A stretch of DNA of 13,047 nucleotides from CAZPRQ01 sp964589415 (GCA_964589415.1 CAZPRQ010000035.1:1-13047); one strand, 5' to 3'. Positions 1 to 5,126 are shown, counted from the stretch's first letter. Notes: generated by a model not told the origin, from the letters alone. Made by a program: numbers and translations.

Positions 1-52
1 GTAACTAGAAAAATTTAATCAGTATTTCAGTCTGCCTGCCCGCCAATGCCTC
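1..52. other. Window edge, no gene seen
   Basis: This stretch lies downstream of the tRNA-Gly 3' end on the minus strand. It holds a GC-rich CTGCCTGCCCG motif that recurs next to other dispersed repeats in the window (for example near 12259). I see no reading frame and no convincing terminator. Confidence 0.5.
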
Positions 53-116
53 TGGAGCGGGATACGGGAATTGAACCCGTGCCACCAGCTTGCCCGTCCT
101 CCGCAGTAGCAGTGCC

Positions 117-143
117 GTCCGCCTTCATTAGATTTCGGCGGAC
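117..143. repeat. Dispersed hairpin repeat, family A copy 1
   Basis: Arms GTCCGCC and GGCGGAC enclose a 13-nt loop. Read on the minus strand, the loop resembles the family A core (roughly RAARCTTTAGYGAA) seen at 210-235, 8432-8457 and 12282-12307. The stem bases vary between copies while the loop is kept. Confidence 0.6.
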
Positions 144-209
144 AACTTTCTCTTATTTTGATAAAATTTTGATTTGTCCAAACTTCAATAAATATTCTTC
201 TGGCGTAAG

Positions 210-235
210 CCAGCCGAAACTTTAGCGAAGGCTGG
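210..235. repeat. Dispersed hairpin repeat, family A copy 2
   Basis: Arms CCAGCC and GGCTGG flank the loop GAAACTTTAGCGAA. The right arm overlaps the encoded CCA end of the intact tRNA-Gly (233-235), so the repeat abuts or uses the tRNA 3' terminus. A CTGGC-GTAA-GCCAG hairpin at 200-213 overlaps its left arm. Confidence 0.7.
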
Positions 236-307
236 AGCGGGCAGGGGGAGTCGAACCCCCATCATCAGTTTGGAAAACTGAGATAATAACCGCTATACGA
301 TACCCGC
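233..307 (-). tRNA. tRNA-Gly(UCC), intact, nested
   Basis: This is a 75-nt tRNA with encoded CCA and U73. The acceptor stem pairs GCGGGTA with TGCCCGC. The anticodon arm is TCAGT-TTTCCAA-ACTGA, giving anticodon UCC, and the T arm is GGGGG-TTCGACT-CCCCC. It decodes GGA and GGG. It lies entirely inside the insert that splits a second tRNA-Gly(UCC), on the same strand, one base after the 5' terminal inverted repeat. The two tRNAs differ throughout, including the acceptor stem, so this is not a recent tandem copy. Confidence 0.95.
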
Positions 308-408
308 ACACTACTGCTACGGAGGATGGAGAAGGCTAGTGTACTACCGTTATACGAATCCCGCACCAAGGGCAGTAGTAGGAAAAACAGCAAACAAAAG
401 CCCCGCCC

Positions 409-426
409 TTGCCGGCTAAACGGCAA
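409..426. other. Stem-loop downstream of the HU gene
   Basis: TTGCCG and CGGCAA pair around a six-base loop, about 30 nt past the HU stop on the minus strand. Further on, GGGCGGGGC is followed by TTTTGTTT, so termination here is possible, but the U-rich run is not directly after the stem. Weak as a terminator. Confidence 0.35.
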
Positions 427-456
427 AAGTTGTAACGAGGTTTTAAACACCAAATG

Positions 457-741
457 TTATTGCCTAAGCTTTATTGCTTCCTTAAAAGCTTCCCCGGCTT
501 TAAATTTCGGGGTATTGAGTTCTGGAATAGTAATTTTTTGAGACGGATTCCGTGGGTTTACGCCAATACGAGCATGGCGGTGCGAAACGCTAAATTGCCC
601 AAAACCGGAAATGTTTACCTTAACACCGCTTCTTAGCTGCTCGTATATCATTTGGATAAAGGTATTCAAAAATCTCTCAGCCTCGCTATGGGTAATACCT
701 AAACGGGCCGCGAGTAATTCGGTAAGTTGTAATTTATTCAT
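457..741 (-). CDS. HU/IHF-family DNA-binding protein
   Basis: The product has 94 residues, the normal HU length. It has the N-terminal helical dimerisation region (1-40), the GFGQF strand at 46-50, and the DNA-bending arm with NPRNP at 62-66 (the conserved proline that intercalates in DNA). The C-terminal segment TPKFKAGEAFKEAI (77-90) is the family signature. HU proteins bend and compact DNA in the nucleoid as dimers. The start has only a weak AGGTAAAG ribosome site. It lies 116 nt downstream of nusB on the same strand, with its own -10 box at 809-814 and a 9-bp leader hairpin at 758-783. Whether it is HU or IHF-like cannot be settled here. The stop is TAA. Confidence 0.93.
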   Translation of the reverse strand: MNKLQLTELLAARLGITHSEAERFLNTFIQMIYEQLRSGVKVNISGFGQFSVSHRHARIGVNPRNPSQKITIPELNTPKFKAGEAFKEAIKLRQ

Positions 742-757
742 AATTCTTTACCTACAT

Positions 758-783
758 TTTCTAACGGCCGAACTCGTTAGAAA
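758..783 (-). promoter_or_regulatory. Hairpin in the HU leader
   Basis: A 9-bp perfect stem (TTTCTAACG with CGTTAGAAA) around an 8-nt loop, about 16 nt upstream of the HU start codon. No U tract follows it on the minus strand, so it is more likely a leader structure or nusB mRNA 3' stabiliser than a terminator. Confidence 0.45.
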
Positions 784-808
784 GGGTTAATTATCTTTTA
801 TCTATACC

Positions 809-836
809 ATTATACTACATAATGCGTATAAAATCC
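809..836 (-). promoter_or_regulatory. Putative promoter of the HU gene
   Basis: The -10 is TATAAT (809-814), with a weak -35 GGATTT (831-836) 16 nt upstream. It falls between nusB and the HU gene and would give a leader of about 60 nt containing the hairpin at 758-783. Confidence 0.4.
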
Positions 837-857
837 ATACCATCGCTAACTGCCTGC

Positions 858-1292
858 CTAAACGGCTACATCTCCCTCTTGCGGTTCAATTTGCTTATAC
901 AAAGTGCCTAACACCCCGTTTAAAAACTTGGAGCTGGATTCGCCGCCAAAACTTTTTGCCATTTCCACCGCTTCATTTATTGCCACCTTGGGGGGCACGT
1001 CTTTTAAAAATAAAAGTTCATAAATACCTATGCGCAAAACATTTCTGTCTACCAGTTGAATTTGGTCTATTGGCCATTCAGGAGCGGTTTTGGCAATAAT
1101 AGTATCTATTTCCTCGAGCTTACCTTCCACGCCTTCGGCCAGCTGGTAAATAAAAGATGTGTCGTCTATACCGTGTCCAAAATGTTCTATGGTACTTTGA
1201 ACAATGGCCTTTAAAGATTCCTTCTTTTCTTTAAAGTCCCATTCAAATAAAGCCTGCATGGCTATGGTACGCGAAAGGTGTCTATTGGCCAT
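858..1292 (-). CDS. nusB: Transcription antitermination factor NusB
   Basis: The 144-residue product matches the usual NusB length (about 130-150) and is all helical. Signature segments are LSRTIAMQALFEWDF near the N-terminus, VDRNVLRIGIYELLF (81-95) and PKVAINEAVEMAKSFGGESS further on. NusB binds the boxA RNA of rRNA leaders with ribosomal protein S10 and supports antitermination by RNA polymerase. It follows rpmF on the same strand, but a terminator overlaps the rpmF stop. A TATAAT box at 1304-1309 lies only 11 nt before its ATG, so it probably has its own transcript with a very short leader. No ribosome-binding site is visible before the ATG, which fits that reading. The stop is TAG. Confidence 0.96.
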   Translation of the reverse strand: MANRHLSRTIAMQALFEWDFKEKKESLKAIVQSTIEHFGHGIDDTSFIYQLAEGVEGKLEEIDTIIAKTAPEWPIDQIQLVDRNVLRIGIYELLFLKDVPPKVAINEAVEMAKSFGGESSSKFLNGVLGTLYKQIEPQEGDVAV

Positions 1293-1303
1293 AAAAAATT
1301 GTA

Positions 1304-1309
1304 ATTATA
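1304..1309 (-). promoter_or_regulatory. -10 box of a near-leaderless nusB transcript
   Basis: TATAAT sits 11 nt before the nusB ATG, which predicts a leader of about five bases. No good -35 is found at 16-18 nt; TTGGAA lies at a 20-nt distance. Confidence 0.35.
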
Positions 1310-1336
1310 CGTGTTGGCAAATTTTAAAATTCCAAC

Positions 1337-1364
1337 AAAAAAACCAAATAGAAAACTATTTGGT
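1337..1364 (-). terminator. Rho-independent terminator overlapping the rpmF stop
   Basis: On the minus strand ACCAAATAG pairs with CTATTTGGT across a TTTT loop, followed by seven T. The first arm contains the TAG stop of rpmF, so the terminator is built into the end of the gene. Confidence 0.75.
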
Positions 1365-1526
1365 AATTTTGCGTCCGCGATAATATCCGCATGCCTTGCA
1401 AAGCATGTGGGGCATTACCGGTTCACTGCAATTCTTGCAAGTCGCGAAGCTTTTGGCTTTCAAAGCGTGATGGCTGCGACGCTGATTTCGACCCGAACGG
1501 GTCTTGTGCTTCTTGGGAACTCCCAT
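1356..1526 (-). CDS. rpmF: 50S ribosomal protein bL32
   Basis: The product has 56 residues, the expected bL32 size. It begins MGVPKKHKTRSGRNQRRSHH, the conserved basic N-terminus, and has a zinc ribbon with CKNC (30-33) and CKAC (43-46). bL32 is a structural protein of the large ribosomal subunit. I chose the ATG at 1526 over an in-frame TTG further upstream because a GGAG ribosome site lies 9 nt before it and because bL32 proteins start this way. A strong promoter (1618-1647) gives a leader of about 85 nt, and a terminator overlaps its TAG stop. All four zinc cysteines are kept. Confidence 0.95.
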   Translation of the reverse strand: MGVPKKHKTRSGRNQRRSHHALKAKSFATCKNCSEPVMPHMLCKACGYYRGRKITK

Positions 1527-1617
1527 AAATATTTCTCCAAAAAAATTCACCCTGGTCAAAACCTCGGTTTCAAAAAGGACTGATTATGGGTAAAATTACA
1601 TATCAAAGAACATTGCA

Positions 1618-1647
1618 ATTATAACAAAAAATCAACAGTTTGGTCAA
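1618..1647 (-). promoter_or_regulatory. Sigma70-type promoter of rpmF
   Basis: The -35 TTGACC (1642-1647, five of six consensus bases) is spaced 18 nt from a perfect -10 TATAAT (1618-1623). An octamer repeat array begins four bases beyond the -35. Confidence 0.7.
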
Positions 1648-1651
1648 ACGA

Positions 1652-1731
1652 GCTAATATGCTAATAAGCAAATAAGCTTATTAGCTTATAGGCTTATCCG
1701 CTTACTTGCTTTCTTGCTTACTCGCTTATTT
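1652..1731. repeat. Octamer tandem array 1 (GC-phased, 10 units)
   Basis: Ten units of exactly 8 bp, each starting with GC (positions 1652, 1660 and so on to 1724). The consensus is GCTTATTN and the last base varies. The first units run as GCTAATAT, and the series inverts through AATAAGCTTATT near 1671-1682. It sits directly upstream of the rpmF promoter and shares its unit with array 2 at 8733-8828. Confidence 0.85.
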
Positions 1732-1820
1732 TTTCCTAATCCGCCGACAATGACAGGATTGGTTTTTAGAATTTCTTGCGAAATTTCAAAAACCAACATT
1801 GCCAGCGGGTTAGGAAAAAA
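1729..1820. repeat. Long imperfect palindrome
   Basis: Outer arms TTTTTTCCTAATCCGC (1729-1744) and its inverse at 1805-1820 match at 15 of 16 positions. An inner hairpin near 1759-1797 has arms that match at 15 of 17 positions around a TTGC loop. No reading frame is present. It may be a small non-autonomous repeat element. It is not a terminator, because both flanks carry the wrong base for the transcript that would read through it. Confidence 0.65.
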
Positions 1821-1865
1821 AATTTAAGGGCGTTTTTGGTCTGCAAGTAGCAGATGTTAACGCCC
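1814..1865 (-). terminator. Terminator of the small-protein cluster
   Basis: On the minus strand GGGCGTT (1865-1859) pairs with AACGCCC (1834-1828). An inner TCTGC/GCAGA stem lies between them, and TTAAATTTTTTTT follows. It overlaps the stop codon of the 50-residue gene, so the small genes end here. Confidence 0.75.
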
Positions 1866-2009
1866 GTCGTTGGTATGGCGGCGGACCCGAGAACTGTTGT
1901 CCTCCAGGTTTTCCGTAGTTTTTCCTCGGACTAAATCGCTAACGCAGGCGAAAAATAATCCGAGAATTATTCCTACCGGGAAGAATACTGCTACTACTCC
2001 CCAATCCAT
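1857..2009 (-). CDS. Small predicted membrane protein (50 aa)
   Basis: I do not recognise a family. The frame starts MDWGVVAVFFPVGIILGLFF, one hydrophobic segment (about residues 4-23), followed by a charged tail with many Arg, Asp and Asn residues. That pattern fits a single-pass membrane protein with a cytoplasmic tail. Translation is well supported: a GGGGAGGA ribosome site lies about 9 nt before the ATG, inside the end of the upstream 29-codon gene. The two genes are separated by one base, which suggests translational coupling. A terminator overlaps its TAA stop. Short single-pass proteins of this kind are often missed in annotation. Confidence 0.7.
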   Translation of the reverse strand: MDWGVVAVFFPVGIILGLFFACVSDLVRGKTTENLEDNSSRVRRHTNDGR

Positions 2010-2010
2010 T

Positions 2011-2100
2011 TTACATATCCTCCCCTTGTTTGACTAGAAAGATCAAACCGGCTGCAAAAATCGCGCCAGCTAAAACTCCCAATATAGCAAAAAGCGGCAT
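2011..2100 (-). CDS. Very small predicted membrane protein (29 aa)
   Basis: No family is recognised. The product begins MPLFAILGVLAGAIFAAGLI and is almost wholly hydrophobic up to a short KQGEDM tail, so a single membrane helix is predicted. A GGAG ribosome site lies 8 nt before the ATG in the same TTTGGAGAAAT context that precedes rpmF, which is good evidence of translation. The stop is followed after one base by the start of the 50-residue gene, whose ribosome site is encoded in the last codons of this one. It could be a small subunit or regulator of a membrane complex, or a toxin-like peptide; the sequence does not say which. Confidence 0.7.
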   Translation of the reverse strand: MPLFAILGVLAGAIFAAGLIFLVKQGEDM

Positions 2101-2148
2101 TAAATTTCTCCAAACCTATTTACCATTTTTTGATACGCAGATTTAGAG

Positions 2149-2181
2149 GGGCGGGAGTCGGCATAACAGCACGGCCCGCCC
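2149..2181. other. Strong stem-loop between small genes
   Basis: GGGCGGG (2149-2155) pairs with CCCGCCC (2175-2181), between the 36- and 29-residue small genes. It touches the family A repeat at 2180-2199. Not followed by a U tract on the minus strand. Confidence 0.45.
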
Positions 2182-2199
2182 AGGTTTTAGCGAAGCTGG
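2180..2199. repeat. Dispersed hairpin repeat, family A copy 3
   Basis: CCAG and CTGG flank the core GTTTTAGCGAAG. On the minus strand this copy supplies the last codons and TAA stop of the 36-residue small gene, so it may have reset that gene's C-terminus. Confidence 0.55.
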
Positions 2200-2297
2200 T
2201 CTGCCCAGCCAGCCGCCAATGCGACGGCAAGTCCGAGCAAGATCCAGCTCCACCACGGCAAGGGTTCCCCCCTTGCCATTTTTCCTATTAAACTCAT
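2187..2297 (-). CDS. Small predicted membrane protein (36 aa)
   Basis: This is an unrecognised small protein with a short polar N-terminus (MSLIGKMARGEPLP), then WWSWILLGLAVALAAGW (15-31), a likely membrane helix with aromatic residues at its edge, and a DQLR end. A strong ribosome site AGGAGGGAG lies about 7 nt before the ATG. Its 3' end falls in a family A repeat. The coding DNA also contains a perfect 8-bp hairpin (2257-2264 with 2270-2277), and two more hairpins lie upstream (2352-2374 and 2316-2332), so structured RNA is an alternative explanation. It is the first of three small membrane genes on this strand. Confidence 0.55.
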   Translation of the reverse strand: MSLIGKMARGEPLPWWSWILLGLAVALAAGWADQLR

Positions 2298-2315
2298 TGG
2301 CTCCCTCCTGGGGTT

Positions 2316-2374
2316 GGGGGAGGTTTTCCCCCATTTGAGAACCTTAAGTTTGGACCGGGGCAAAACCACGGCCC
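2316..2374 (-). promoter_or_regulatory. Structured leader upstream of the small-protein cluster
   Basis: Two strong stems lie before the 36-residue gene: GGGCCGTGG with CCCCGGTCC (2366-2374 with 2352-2360, eight of nine pairs) and GGGGGA with TCCCCC (2316-2321 with 2327-2332). The second ends about 20 nt before the start codon. A weak extended -10 (TGGTATGAT) precedes them, at about 2420-2430. Confidence 0.4.
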
Positions 2375-2434
2375 GAGAAATAAAAAAATAATAACTCTAT
2401 GAATTAAACTGCTCACATCATACCACTGCTTGCG

Positions 2435-2459
2435 AAAATAAAAAAGAGGGTTACCCCTC
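2435..2459 (-). terminator. Terminator of the putative structured RNA
   Basis: On the minus strand GAGGG-GTAA-CCCTC (2459-2446) is followed by TTTTTTATTTT. This is a short GC stem with a stable tetraloop and a U tract, a textbook intrinsic terminator. No protein gene ends near it. Confidence 0.8.
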
Positions 2460-2834
2460 ACATTCTTCCCGCGGCTGTAAGGCTTTTGGATGAGGCCGGG
2501 CCCGCCATTGGCGGACATATATATTCGCCTTCCTAAGCCTCACAACCGCGGAAACAATAATATAATCCTAATCCCCCAAATACTGAAATCCGAATAACCC
2601 GAATTAAACTGCAGTTATATTCACATTATTTGCATTGTCCGATTCGCAACATTCGGATCGGACCTATATTTAATCAAAAAACCGCGTACAGGAGAATCTA
2701 TAAATAAATCATTCTTGTACACGGCTTAACTGAGCCCCCAAAAGGGGTTAAACCCTGTTAGGCTAAATTCAGCTTCCTGTAGGCCGATTTAGATAGGTAT
2801 TTGGATGTAAAAATTGTGCTTTATTTTAAGCAAC
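2435..2834 (-). ncRNA. Putative structured non-coding RNA, about 400 nt
   Basis: A near-consensus promoter (2840-2868) and an intrinsic terminator (2435-2459) bracket roughly 400 nt with no usable reading frame. Strong stems include 2763-2773 with 2783-2792, 2682-2690 with 2716-2724 (9 bp), 2637-2646 with 2654-2663, and 2542-2554 with 2466-2478 (13 bp, two of them G-U). The last encloses GAGGC/GCCTC (2537-2541 with 2492-2496) and CCGCC/GGCGG (2502-2514). A CCCC-TTTT-GGGG hairpin lies near 2736-2750. I looked for and did not find landmarks of tmRNA (tRNA-like ends, tag frame), RNase P RNA (GAGGAAAGUCC, ACAGAA) or SRP RNA (GGAAGCAGC). A divergent known RNA or a long attenuator for the small-protein genes downstream remain possible. 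Confidence 0.6.
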
Positions 2835-2839
2835 ATAAT

Positions 2840-2868
2840 ATAATACACCAAAACCGCCTTTTTGTCAA
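2840..2868 (-). promoter_or_regulatory. Strong promoter of the putative ncRNA
   Basis: Perfect -35 TTGACA (2863-2868), 17-nt spacer and -10 TATTAT (2840-2845). The start is expected near 2834. Of the promoters in this window it is among the closest to consensus. Confidence 0.75.
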
Positions 2869-2879
2869 GAGACGGTTTT
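2850..2879. promoter_or_regulatory. Operator-like inverted repeat over the ncRNA -35
   Basis: AAAACCG (2850-2856) and CGGTTTT (2873-2879) are perfect inverted arms 16 nt apart, placed symmetrically around the -35 box. The arrangement parallels the CIRCE element over the groES -35, and both share the core GTCTCTTGACAA. A repressor site is inferred, not shown. Confidence 0.4.
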
Positions 2880-2911
2880 AATATAAGAAAATTAAGTCTT
2901 ATTTAAGCCAA

Positions 2912-3229
2912 TTATAATTCCTTACCCATGCCCTGAGGTATAAAAATGTGATTCAAAAATATCCGAATTCCTTCCTGTGCTCCCTTTTCATATCCCAAAC
3001 TCCATTTTTCTAACTCGGCCCTCAATTCTTGGGTATTAATACCTTTTAAGAAAACAATCTGATCAACCCTATCACGATATCTATTCACTACTTCAGTAGG
3101 TATGGAAGCTTGGCCTTTAGTTCTCCGATCCTCCAGAATAAATCGAACAGCCTCTGAATAGAGGTCGTGTTTAAATTCGTTAATCATGGATACTGCGGCT
3201 TCACGCTCAGTATAATTATCTGGTTGCAT
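2912..3229 (-). CDS. Conserved-looking orphan protein (105 aa)
   Basis: No family is recognised. The product is a soluble, charged, mostly helical protein with no signal peptide or membrane segment; it ends FIPQGMGKEL. The ATG at 3229 was chosen; an in-frame GTG at 3241 and an ATG at 3187 are alternatives. No ribosome site precedes any of them. A TATAAT box lies immediately before the 3229 ATG (3230-3235). If that box is a real -10, transcription would begin inside this frame and the 3187 start would be the true one. It is downstream of groEL on the same strand, behind the groEL terminator. The stop is TAA. Confidence 0.65.
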   Translation of the reverse strand: MQPDNYTEREAAVSMINEFKHDLYSEAVRFILEDRRTKGQASIPTEVVNRYRDRVDQIVFLKGINTQELRAELEKWSLGYEKGAQEGIRIFLNHIFIPQGMGKEL

Positions 3230-3270
3230 ATTATAACCCACTTATAATCTTGTTACCCTTTAACAATACC

Positions 3271-3306
3271 AAAAACTCCCTAGGTGTAAACCCAGGGAGT
3301 TTTTTT
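3271..3306. terminator. Bidirectional terminator after groEL
   Basis: AAAAACTCCCT (3271-3281) and AGGGAGTTTTT (3294-3304) form an 11-bp stem with a T run on either strand. On the minus strand it terminates the groES-groEL transcript. Confidence 0.8.
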
Positions 3307-3345
3307 CTGTCTTATTCAGTGTTAATTTCCGTGTTATTCCGCGAC

Positions 3346-5010
3346 TTAGTAATCCATTCCGCCCATACCACCCATACCGCCTGCCGGAGCGGGCGAGGCT
3401 TTGGGTTCGGGCTTGTCTACAATAATAGCTTCGGAAGTAACCAGAGTCGAAGCAATGGAAACGGCATTTTCCAAAGCCAGACGAGTAACTTTAAGCGGAT
3501 CAACAATTCCGGCTTTCATCATGTCATCAACCTTACCGGCTTCCCAGCCATTACTGTCGGACTTTGAAAAATCGTAACCGCAGGAGTCCGGACCATTTTG
3601 AATGAAAGAAATAATGCCGGTCGGTTCAATGCCGGAATTGGCGGCAATTTGGCGCAAAGGTGCTTCCAATGACTTGCGCACAACTTTAATGCCCGCACGT
3701 TCTGCATCGGAGAAATCTTTACCAAAAATTTCCAACTTAGGCGCAATTTTAACCAAGGCAGATCCGCCGCCAGCCACAATTCCCTCTTCCACAGCGGCGC
3801 GAGTGGCATTTAAGGCGTCTTCAATTTTAAACTTCTTTGCTTTCATTTCCGTTTCCGTAAAAGCACCAACTTTAATTACACCAACGCCTCCGGCCAAACG
3901 AGCCATGCGCTCCTGTAATTTTTCCTTGTCAAATTCAGAATTAGATTCCTTAATGGCGTTCTTAATTTGCTGGACACGATCTTCTATGGCCTGCTTATTG
4001 CCATGGCCGTCCACAATAGTCGTATATTCCTTGGTGGCAATAACCTTGCGAGCTCGGCCCAAGTGTTCCATTTCCGCCTTATCCAGCTTAAGCCCCAACT
4101 CTTCGGTTATTACTGTTCCGCCGGTAAGCACGGCTATGTCCTGCAGCATTTCCTTTCGGCGGTCTCCAAAACCCGGAGCCTTTACGCCTAAAACGCTAAA
4201 AGTTCCGCGCAATTTGTTTAATACAAAAGTTGTTAGAGCTTCGCCTTCTATTTCATCCGCAATAATTACCAGCTCCTTTTTCCCGCTCTGGGCGACTTTT
4301 TCCAAAAGCGGCAACACTTCCTGCACCGAAGCCACTTTTTTGTCCGTAATTAAAATGTACGGGTCTTCCCATACGGCTTCCATGCGCTCTGAATTGGTAA
4401 TCATATACGCTGACACAAAACCCTTGTCAAAGCGCATACCCTTTACCACTTCTTTTTCTATGCCAATAGTCTGGCCTTCCTCAACCGTAATAACGCCGTC
4501 ATGCCCGACTTCTTCCATAGCTTCGGCAATTAACTCCCCAACCTGGGCGTCCAAAGAAGCAATGGTGGCAACCTGCTTAATTTCTTCCTTGTTCTTTATA
4601 TCTTTCTTAACTTTTTGTAATTCAGCCACCACGAATTTTACGGCTTTGTCCATGCCTTTTTTAATGTCATTGGCCCTGGACGAAGCCAGCGCGGCCGCCT
4701 CAAAAGACTCTTCAATCATTTTCTGAGCCAAAACCGTAGCTGTGGTCGTACCGTCACCGGCTTCTTCGTTGGTCTTATTGGCCACTTCTTGAATAAGCGA
4801 AGCGCCCACATTTTCAAACTTGTCTTCTAATTCAATTTCTTTAGCCACGGTTACGCCGTCATCGCTAACCGTGGGACTGCCGAAACCTTTGTCTAAAATT
4901 ACTGTCTTGCCAGTGGGGCCCAACGTCACTCGTATCGCGTTGGCAGCCTTATCCACACCGGCTTTTATTGACTGCTTGGCTTCAAAACCATATTTGATAA
5001 TCTTTGACAT
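3346..5010 (-). CDS. groEL: Chaperonin GroEL (Hsp60)
   Basis: The 554-residue product is of normal length. It forms the double-ring ATP-driven folding chamber in the cytoplasm with GroES as lid. Visible landmarks are the nucleotide-binding LGPTGKTVILDKGFG (30-44) and the DGTTTATVLA segment (86-95). The VKAPGFGDRRKEML motif lies in the apical domain and AAVEEGIVAGGGSAL towards the end. The C-terminal tail GGMGGMGGMDY is typical of bacterial GroEL. It is second in the operon, 121 nt after groES, and that gap holds two inverted repeat copies that may form a hairpin up to its start. The ribosome site is weak (GTGGA). The stop is TAA. Confidence 0.99.
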   Translation of the reverse strand: MSKIIKYGFEAKQSIKAGVDKAANAIRVTLGPTGKTVILDKGFGSPTVSDDGVTVAKEIELEDKFENVGASLIQEVANKTNEEAGDGTTTATVLAQKMIEESFEAAALASSRANDIKKGMDKAVKFVVAELQKVKKDIKNKEEIKQVATIASLDAQVGELIAEAMEEVGHDGVITVEEGQTIGIEKEVVKGMRFDKGFVSAYMITNSERMEAVWEDPYILITDKKVASVQEVLPLLEKVAQSGKKELVIIADEIEGEALTTFVLNKLRGTFSVLGVKAPGFGDRRKEMLQDIAVLTGGTVITEELGLKLDKAEMEHLGRARKVIATKEYTTIVDGHGNKQAIEDRVQQIKNAIKESNSEFDKEKLQERMARLAGGVGVIKVGAFTETEMKAKKFKIEDALNATRAAVEEGIVAGGGSALVKIAPKLEIFGKDFSDAERAGIKVVRKSLEAPLRQIAANSGIEPTGIISFIQNGPDSCGYDFSKSDSNGWEAGKVDDMMKAGIVDPLKVTRLALENAVSIASTLVTSEAIIVDKPEPKASPAPAGGMGGMGGMDY

Positions 5011-5015
5011 ATATA

Positions 5016-5049
5016 TCCACAGATCACTGATAACACAGATTCGCAGATT
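5016..5049. repeat. TCTGTG-type repeat, family B copy 1
   Basis: A 34-nt copy reading TCCACAGATCACTGAT on the plus strand and ending in CAGATT. It is inverted relative to the copy at 5093-5126 and abuts the groEL start region. Confidence 0.7.
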
Positions 5050-5092
5050 ACACTCGATTATACACCAAGTCTAAATTTCATACCCGATGGAC

Positions 5093-5126
5093 AATCTGTG
5101 TATCTAAAATATCTGTGATCAGTGGA
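5093..5126. repeat. TCTGTG-type repeat, family B copy 2
   Basis: A 34-nt copy starting AATCTGTGTATCT, in the opposite orientation to copy 1. The same sequence recurs almost unchanged at 12420-12453. With copy 1 it can form a long stem in the groES-groEL intergenic RNA. Confidence 0.7.

Larger units (their letters stand above)
93..330 (-). mobile_element. Insert with terminal inverted repeats, carrying a tRNA
   Basis: This is the 238-nt sequence splitting the tRNA-Gly gene. Its outermost 22 nt at each end (93-114 and 309-330) are inverted repeats; as RNA, 20 of 22 positions pair, including three G-U pairs, and pairing begins exactly at both insertion boundaries. Inside lie a complete tRNA-Gly(UCC) at 233-307, two copies of the dispersed hairpin repeat (117-143 and 210-235) and a small GTAA-loop hairpin at 200-213. 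There is no transposase frame and no target duplication is visible. It could be a non-autonomous transposable unit, a repeat-derived insertion, or an unusual intron; the sequence does not decide between these. Confidence 0.6.
53..364 (-). tRNA. tRNA-Gly(UCC), interrupted in the anticodon loop
   Basis: The 5' half is at 364-331 and the 3' half at 92-53. Joined, they give a 74-nt tRNA. Its acceptor stem is perfect (GCGGGAT with ATCCCGC), with U73 and an encoded CCA. The D stem is GTA/TAC, the anticodon stem CTAGC/GCTGG around loop CTTCCAA, and the T arm ACGGG-TTCAATT-CCCGT. The anticodon reads UCC, and G1-C72, C2-G71 and U73 fit glycine identity. The halves are separated by 238 nt (93-330) placed between anticodon positions 35 and 36. 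The exact fit of the halves is seen directly. Whether the RNA is ever spliced is unknown: bacteria lack the archaeal/eukaryal tRNA splicing endonuclease and I see no group I core. It may be a disrupted gene, with the nested copy supplying UCC decoding. Confidence 0.85.

Noticed and set aside
93..330. Group I intron in the tRNA-Gly anticodon loop
   Set aside because: About 75 of the 238 nt are a complete tRNA, leaving about 163 nt, too little for a normal core, and I see no conserved core segments. The upstream half also ends in C rather than the usual U.
2294..2518. 74-codon minus-strand frame
   Set aside because: It crosses the GAGGG-GTAA-CCCTC terminator and strong stems of the putative ncRNA, and has no good ribosome site.
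2435..2834. tmRNA, RNase P RNA or SRP RNA
   Set aside because: No tRNA-like ends or tag frame, no GAGGAAAGUCC or ACAGAA segments, and no GGAAGCAGC loop could be found by eye. A strongly divergent version cannot be excluded without a model search.
3602..4726. 374-codon plus-strand frame
   Set aside because: It lies entirely antisense to groEL, has a low-complexity Ser/Thr-rich product and no ribosome site; a shadow of groEL codon use.
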